Origin: Streptomyces sp. E2N166
GTDB taxonomy: Bacteria; Actinomycetota; Actinomycetes; Streptomycetales; Streptomycetaceae
Assembly (NCBI RefSeq): GCF_003671715.1
Contig: NZ_RAIF01000025.1
Span: 160,214-211,805, forward strand
Reading direction: 5' to 3'
Length of the DNA: 51,592 nt
Shown here: in pieces, positions 47,637 through 51,592 of the stretch
How positions within the stretch are numbered: the stretch's first letter is position 1
How the letters are laid out: every line of letters starts with the position of its first letter
The notes under the pieces: generated by a model
The model's input: only the letters and a program-made list of their open reading frames with translations
What the model was told of the DNA's origin: nothing
Database searches by the model: none
Program-made: the position numbers and the translations under genes

Positions 47637-47879
47637 ATGGTCACCGGCATCATCCTGATCGTGGTCGGCGCCCTGGTGGTCCGGGGGCTTCTGGCGGGAG
47701 CGCGGAGCGGTGGCGGAGGCAGCCGCGGCCGCCGCCGGAACAGCTGGTGGGCCGACGGCTCGTCGCCAGGCGGGCACAACACAGGCTCCTCCTGCGGCGG
47801 AGGCTCGTCCTGCGGAGGCGGGTCGTCGTCCTGCGGGGGAGGAGGGGGCGGCGGCGGATGCGGAGGAGGCGGCGGCTGA
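47637..47879 (+). CDS. Gly/Cys-rich small membrane protein
   Basis: An 80-residue protein starting at ATG 47637 with a strong GGAAGGAGG site. One N-terminal helix (VTGIILIVVGALVVRGLLAG, residues 2-21) is followed by a basic patch (SRGRRRNSWW). The last 35 residues are almost only Gly, Ser and Cys, with SSCGGG and SSCGGG, then SSSCGGGGG and GCGGGGG, giving four evenly placed Cys. It could be a metal or thiol-binding membrane tail or simple repeat expansion. Similar Gly-rich tails occur in Streptomyces membrane proteins; the function is unknown. Confidence 0.75.
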   Translation: MVTGIILIVVGALVVRGLLAGARSGGGGSRGRRRNSWWADGSSPGGHNTGSSCGGGSSCGGGSSSCGGGGGGGGCGGGGG

Positions 47880-48276
47880 CACGGGGCAGCCGAGCCTCCG
47901 CAGGGGGAACCGCATCCTCGTCACGGGGCCCGCACCTGGGAGCGGGTCCCGCGCCCCATCACGGTGCCCGCCGGGAAACCCACCCGGCGGGCGCTCCCAC
48001 ACACCGGCGCGCGCCGTACGGGCGGGGTGTGCGCCCTGGTTGAACAGTTGAGCTGTGGAGCCCCCTGAGGGATGGAAACCCCACGAACTTGGGTAAAAAC
48101 GCTGTGACGGCGCCACAGTTCATGATTCCCTCTCCATCACCAACGCAGCTCCTCGGACGACCTGTTGACCCCCCCTCCTGACCGGCCGACTGGGCTGAGC
48201 GGGCCGCATCCCCGGCAGTGACCGGGATGCGCTGGCCCCACACCTTCCTCTCCTTGTGTGCTTGCGGAGCCGATCC
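47880..48276. other. Intergenic region before the DUF2617 gene
   Basis: About 400 bp with no credible gene. There are hairpin-prone segments, for example an imperfect inverted repeat near 48207-48231 and a short one (CTGTG/CACAG) near 48101-48117, and an A/T-richer patch near 48085-48130 that may hold a promoter. Confidence 0.4.
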
Positions 48277-48813
48277 ATGCTCACGACCCTGAAAACCGCC
48301 TACACCGACACGCGCGCGGCCGACCTCGCCTGGGCCCTTGGGCGCGAGCCGTTGCCCGCGCTCGCCAGTCTCGATATCGAACTGGCGGGCGCGAAAATGC
48401 AGTTGAGACTCCTGGGGGCCTCTCATCAAGTCCTGCTGGAGGAGGAGCGGGGAAGCTGTTCGGAGACGGTGGCGTGCATCCCCGGCAGCAGCACCCCCCT
48501 TCCGCTGGGCGTCGCCAAGCGGAAGGGCGACTGGGAGTACGAGTTCGCCGCTCGCGTGGAGGTGCTGACGCCGGGTTCCTTCGCCGGACGTGCCCAGGAG
48601 CTGCTGGCCCTGGTCGCCGACCACCCGCACGGGCTGGCCGGCGTCTTCCCCGGCAGCCCGCACGCCTTCACCGCGCTGCTGGCCCATCGGCACGAGGGGC
48701 AGGTGCACTGGCGGACGTGGCACGCCTATCCGCAGGACGGCCACCTGGTGGCGACCCGGACCCGGGTGGGCGTCCGGGTGCCGACGTCGCAGCTCAGCCC
48801 GTCCGGGGTGTGA
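48277..48813 (+). CDS. DUF2617 family protein
   Basis: A 178-residue protein beginning MLTTLKTAYTDTRAADLAWA, with GGAG 9 nt before ATG 48277. The pattern LGREPLPALASLDIELAGAK, VLLEEERGSCSETVACI, YEFAARVEVLTPGSFA and VHWRTWHAYPQDGHLVATRT agrees with DUF2617, an actinobacterial family without known activity. It is upstream of and on the same strand as the spermidine-synthase-like membrane protein, about 120 bp away; in Streptomyces such a pair is often found together. Confidence 0.85.
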   Translation: MLTTLKTAYTDTRAADLAWALGREPLPALASLDIELAGAKMQLRLLGASHQVLLEEERGSCSETVACIPGSSTPLPLGVAKRKGDWEYEFAARVEVLTPGSFAGRAQELLALVADHPHGLAGVFPGSPHAFTALLAHRHEGQVHWRTWHAYPQDGHLVATRTRVGVRVPTSQLSPSGV

Positions 48814-48915
48814 GCGGGTGCGGGCGGGGGGCCAGGCCGGCCCGGGCGGGATAAACCTGTGGTGCCCAACAGATCGTCAGTTTCACACGTGTGGGTGACG
48901 AAGCGCAGTGCGGGA

Positions 48916-48930
48916 GTGACGTAACGTCAC
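48916..48930. promoter_or_regulatory. Perfect palindrome next to the start of the spermidine-synthase-like gene
   Basis: GTGACGT A ACGTCAC (7-bp arms) ends 3 nt before GTG 48934, so it covers the place where a ribosome site should be. A second palindrome, CACACGTGTG, is at 48884-48893. They could form an operator, an RNA hairpin that blocks translation, or both. Confidence 0.6.
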
Positions 48931-48933
48931 CCC

Positions 48934-50781
48934 GTGATCGAACCGCACGCGCCCGCTCCGCCCGGCTCTCCGCCGTCCTGGGGCGGCCCCGACGGTTCTC
49001 CCGACCGCCCCGGCGGCTCTCCCGGTTCCACTGGCGGTACGTCCGGTGCTTCCGGCCCATCAGGTGCTTCCGCTTCACCGGGTTCACCGGGTTCACCGGG
49101 TTCACCGGGTTCACCGGGTTCACCGGGTTCACCGGGTTCACCGGGTTCACCGGGTTCACCGGGTTCACCCGTTCCCTCCGACGCCTCCGGTGCCGGTGGG
49201 CCGGCGCGGCTGCCCGTCCGGCCGGCCGTCGGGCGGTTCCTGGTGCTGGCCGGTGTGTTCGTCTGCGCGGCCTGCGGGCTCGTGTACGAACTCGAACTCG
49301 TCGCCCTCGCCTCGTACCTGATCGGCGACTCGGTCACCCAGGCGTCCGTCGTCCTGTCCGTCATGGTCTTCGCCATGGGCCTCGGCTCACTCGCCGCCAA
49401 ACGGCTGCGCAGGTTCGCGGCGGCCGGCTTCGGCGCGGTCGAGGCCGTTCTCGCCCTCGTCGGCGGCTCCAGCGCGATGGTGCTGTACGCCGTCTTCGCC
49501 TGGACCGGCGGCTGGGGCGGCCTGTGGGCCGACGGCCCGCGCTTCCTGCTGGTCGCCTTCTCGCTCACCATCGGCGTGCTGATCGGTGCCGAGGTGCCGC
49601 TGCTCATGGAGCTGATCCAGCGCGTCCGCCGTCAGGACGCGGGCGGCGCGGTCGCCGACCTGTTCGCCGCGGACTACGTCGGCGCGCTCGTCGGCGGCCT
49701 CGCCTTCCCCTTCGTACTGCTGCCCTTCCTCGGCCAGCTGACCGGCGCGCTGCTCACCGGCACCGTCAACGCGCTCGTCGGCGCCGCCCTGGTCCTCGGC
49801 CTGTTCCGGCGGGACATGACCCGCCGGGCCCGATGGCTGCTGCTGGCCGCCAACGCCGTCGTACTCGCCCTGCTCGCCACGGCGACCGTCCTCGCCGGCG
49901 ACTTCGAACGCGCCGCCCGGCACGCCGTGTACGGCCAGGACGTCCGCGTGGCCGTGAAGACCGACGTGCAGGAGGTCGTCCTCACCGGCGACGCCGACGG
50001 CCGGCCGCTCGACCTGTTCCTGGACGGCCGGCTGCGGGTCGGTGGCAGTGGCGAGCGGCGGTACCACGAGGCCCTGGTGCACCCCGCCATGAGCGGCCCG
50101 CACGCGCGCGTGCTGATCCTCGGAGGCGGCGACGGCCTCGCCGCGCGGGAGGTACTGCGCCACCCGGACGTGCGCCGCGTCGACGTCGTCGAACTCGACC
50201 CCGGGCTCGCCCGGCTGGCCCGGCACGACCCCGGACTGTCCGCGTTGAACGAGCACGCCTACGGCGATCCGCGCGTCCACGTCACCACGGCGGACGCCTT
50301 CCGCCGGCTGCGCTCGACGCCCACCGCGACGTACGACGTGGTGATCTCGGACCTGCCCGACCCGGGCCTCACGGCCAGTACGAAGCTGTACTCGCAGGAG
50401 TTCTACGGCCTGCTCCGGCGAGTGCTCGCCCCCGACGGGCGGCTGCTCGTGCACGCCGGTCCGCTCTCCGCCCGCCCTCGGGCCTTCTGGACGGTGGACG
50501 CCACGCTCCACGCGGCCGGGCTGCGCACCGCCCCCTACCGCGTCGCCGCCCGGGACACCGGCCTCGCGCCGGGTCCCGACCGCACGGCCGCCACCCCGGA
50601 CGCACCCCGCGACTGGGGCTTCCTCCTGGCCGCCCGCACGCCCCCCGCCCTGCGGCTCGAACCGACGGGCCCCCGCCCGCGCACCCTCACGGCCCGGTCC
50701 CTGGCCCAGGACGCCCGCACCGCGTCCCGTGCCCGGATCGACGGCCTGCCGCCGTCGACGCTGGTGCATCCGCGGTACTGA
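48934..50781 (+). CDS. Membrane protein fused to a spermidine synthase-like domain
   Basis: A 615-residue protein. Residues 1-90 are Pro/Ser/Gly-rich, including a run of SPG triplets. About seven membrane helices follow (95-310: [54 protein letters not shown]). From about 340 a class I methyltransferase-fold domain resembles spermidine synthase: [33 protein letters not shown] and [19 protein letters not shown] keeps the Tyr-His of aminopropyltransferases. Such proteins are found in many actinobacteria; true polyamine synthesis is not proven. The start GTG 48934 lacks a clear ribosome site. Confidence 0.88.
   Translation: MIEPHAPAPPGSPPSWGGPDGSPDRPGGSPGSTGGTSGASGPSGASASPGSPGSPGSPGSPGSPGSPGSPGSPGSPGSPVPSDASGAGGPARLPVRPAVGRFLVLAGVFVCAACGLVYELELVALASYLIGDSVTQASVVLSVMVFAMGLGSLAAKRLRRFAAAGFGAVEAVLALVGGSSAMVLYAVFAWTGGWGGLWADGPRFLLVAFSLTIGVLIGAEVPLLMELIQRVRRQDAGGAVADLFAADYVGALVGGLAFPFVLLPFLGQLTGALLTGTVNALVGAALVLGLFRRDMTRRARWLLLAANAVVLALLATATVLAGDFERAARHAVYGQDVRVAVKTDVQEVVLTGDADGRPLDLFLDGRLRVGGSGERRYHEALVHPAMSGPHARVLILGGGDGLAAREVLRHPDVRRVDVVELDPGLARLARHDPGLSALNEHAYGDPRVHVTTADAFRRLRSTPTATYDVVISDLPDPGLTASTKLYSQEFYGLLRRVLAPDGRLLVHAGPLSARPRAFWTVDATLHAAGLRTAPYRVAARDTGLAPGPDRTAATPDAPRDWGFLLAARTPPALRLEPTGPRPRTLTARSLAQDARTASRARIDGLPPSTLVHPRY
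49074..49169 (+). repeat. Ten-copy 9-bp coding tandem repeat (TTCACCGGG)
   Basis: Ten perfect copies of TTCACCGGG run from 49074 to 49163, followed by six bases of an eleventh. In the gene's frame each unit encodes Ser-Pro-Gly. All copies are identical at the DNA level, so the array is recent and likely to vary in length between strains. Confidence 0.97.
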
Positions 50782-50950
50782 GCCCGCGTCGGGCCGTGCC
50801 CGTGCTCGTGTCCGCGCCTCCGTCCGCGCCCCCGTCCCCGTCCCTCGTACGAACGAGTTCGGGCGGGTCTCGCGGGAGGCGTGGGAGGGGGCGGGTGACT
50901 TTGTGCCGACGGGGGGTGCGTCGGGCGCCCGCTGGGTAGGGTGGCGTGAC

Positions 50951-51592
50951 ATGGAGCATGAGGTGTTCGTTCCGGTTCCGGCCGAGCGGCTCAGGGACGT
51001 GCTGGCCGACCCCGTCCGGGTCGCCCGGGCGGTTCCGGGGCTCCAGCAGGACGCCGGTGCCGAGCCTGTCGCGGGGCGGCTCAAGGTGCGCATCGGCAGT
51101 CACTCCATCACCTACCGGGGCTCCGTGCGTCTGTCCGCGCGCGAAGACGGCGCGTACGCCGTCGAGGGCGACGCCACCGAGTCGCGCGGCACCGGCACGG
51201 TCACGCTCGCGCTCACCCTCCGCGTGTCGGACGCCGACGGCGGCTGCACCCTCACGTTCGCCGGGACGGCCACCGCGGACGGGCGCGTCACGGAGCTGCC
51301 CGAGGAGTCGGTGACGTCGGCCGCGGCCCGGCTGCTGACGCGGTTCGCGGGGAACCTGGGCACGGCGGCGGAGCGGGAGCCGGAGCAGCCCGAGGCGCGG
51401 CCCGGGCCGCAGCACACCTCCGTGTTCGGCACCGAGGCGCCCCCGCCCTCACTCGCGGACGGGGACGAGGACGGGCCGGGCGGGCACGGCGAGCAGAGTG
51501 AGGTGGGTGAGGTGGGTGAGGAGAACAAGGAGGGTAAGGCGGCGGAGCAGCGCGAGCCGGACGCCCTCGGAGCCCCCGCCACCCCCGAAGCC
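50951..51592 (+). CDS. CoxG/SRPBCC-family protein (partial, runs off the window)
   Basis: The frame opens at ATG 50951 and is still open at the last base (214 codons). Residues 1-145 follow the SRPBCC/CoxG pattern: MEHEVFVPVPAERLRDVLAD, ARAVPGLQQD, GRLKVRIGSHSITYRG, GTVTLALTLRVSD and AAARLLTRFAGNLG. CoxG proteins bind membranes and help carbon-monoxide-dehydrogenase-type enzymes mature, but many actinobacterial members stand alone. After residue 150 the sequence is acidic and repetitive (EVGEVGEENKEG) and looks disordered. The true end is outside the window. Confidence 0.85.
   Translation, partial: MEHEVFVPVPAERLRDVLADPVRVARAVPGLQQDAGAEPVAGRLKVRIGSHSITYRGSVRLSAREDGAYAVEGDATESRGTGTVTLALTLRVSDADGGCTLTFAGTATADGRVTELPEESVTSAAARLLTRFAGNLGTAAEREPEQPEARPGPQHTSVFGTEAPPPSLADGDEDGPGGHGEQSEVGEVGEENKEGKAAEQREPDALGAPATPEA

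Noticed and set aside
48794..49168. Minus-strand frame starting with repeated Asn-Pro-Val
   Set aside because: It is the antisense reading of the 9-bp repeat; the plus-strand frame continues into a clear membrane/spermidine-synthase protein.
49074..49169. Tandem repeats considered as a CRISPR array
   Set aside because: Units are 9 bp with no spacers, in frame in a gene. No CRISPR array or cas gene is present in the window.

Overview
The window is high-GC actinobacterial chromosome, almost certainly Streptomyces. The evidence is the very GC-rich codon usage, frequent GTG starts, 4-bp ATGA/GTGA gene overlaps, the dnaK-grpE-dnaJ-hspR operon with HspR-type (HAIR) inverted repeats, a HAIR-controlled clpB, and many stress-signalling genes of Streptomyces type. 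From memory, the gene order (csp/DEAD helicase ... dnaK operon ... clpB ... aminotransferase) resembles the S. coelicolor SCO37xx-SCO36xx region. I could not run an alignment.

Layout. 1-7.8 kb holds a DUF952 gene, a cold-shock protein with a DEAD-box helicase, a ferritin-like protein, a PAP2-type membrane protein, a polysaccharide deacetylase and a secreted protein. 8-9.6 kb has an NAD(P)-binding protein divergent from a TetR repressor, with two copies of a palindromic operator between them, then a relic of a PIN toxin. 9.8-17 kb is a partner-switching (general stress) block. It contains an RsbQ-like hydrolase, a PAS-PP2C phosphatase and a STAS anti-anti-sigma factor in one overlapping operon, an RsbW-like ATPase, and a 1201-residue fusion of a PutP proline symporter to PAS-GAF-SpoIIE-HATPase modules. 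17.4-23.2 kb has a PIG-L deacetylase, two TerD genes, two GlsB-type membrane proteins, a 49-residue TatA-like protein and a BlaI/M56 pair. Two BlaI-like operators link the TatA-like gene to blaI. A truncated cation exchanger closes this block.

23.4-26.1 kb is bounded by a 47-bp perfect direct repeat of the 3' part of tRNA-Gly(CCC). This is the footprint of a tRNA-integrated element that has lost its integrase. It keeps a ribbon-helix-helix/PIN toxin-antitoxin pair and a DUF4365-like gene broken by two frameshifts. 26.4-32.8 kb is housekeeping: dcd, a phosphoribosyltransferase, a Yip1-like protein, a large membrane Fe-S oxidoreductase resembling EtfD, and a MraY/WecA-like protein that lacks a key Asp. 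32.8-37.1 kb is the dnaK operon, followed by an orphan sugar-binding lipoprotein.

38.6-42.3 kb is the most intriguing stretch. Three paralogous LuxR-type regulators sit beside a 71-residue exported peptide whose predicted mature form begins and ends with DSTWG. A Rieske-like protein lacking cluster ligands follows after 3 nt. I do not recognise this as a described system; it looks like a peptide-signalling locus. 42.5-51.6 kb holds clpB, a YbjN protein, an aminotransferase, a Gly/Cys-rich membrane peptide, a DUF2617 protein, a membrane-fused spermidine-synthase-like protein with a 9-bp coding tandem repeat, and the start of a CoxG/SRPBCC protein that runs off the end.
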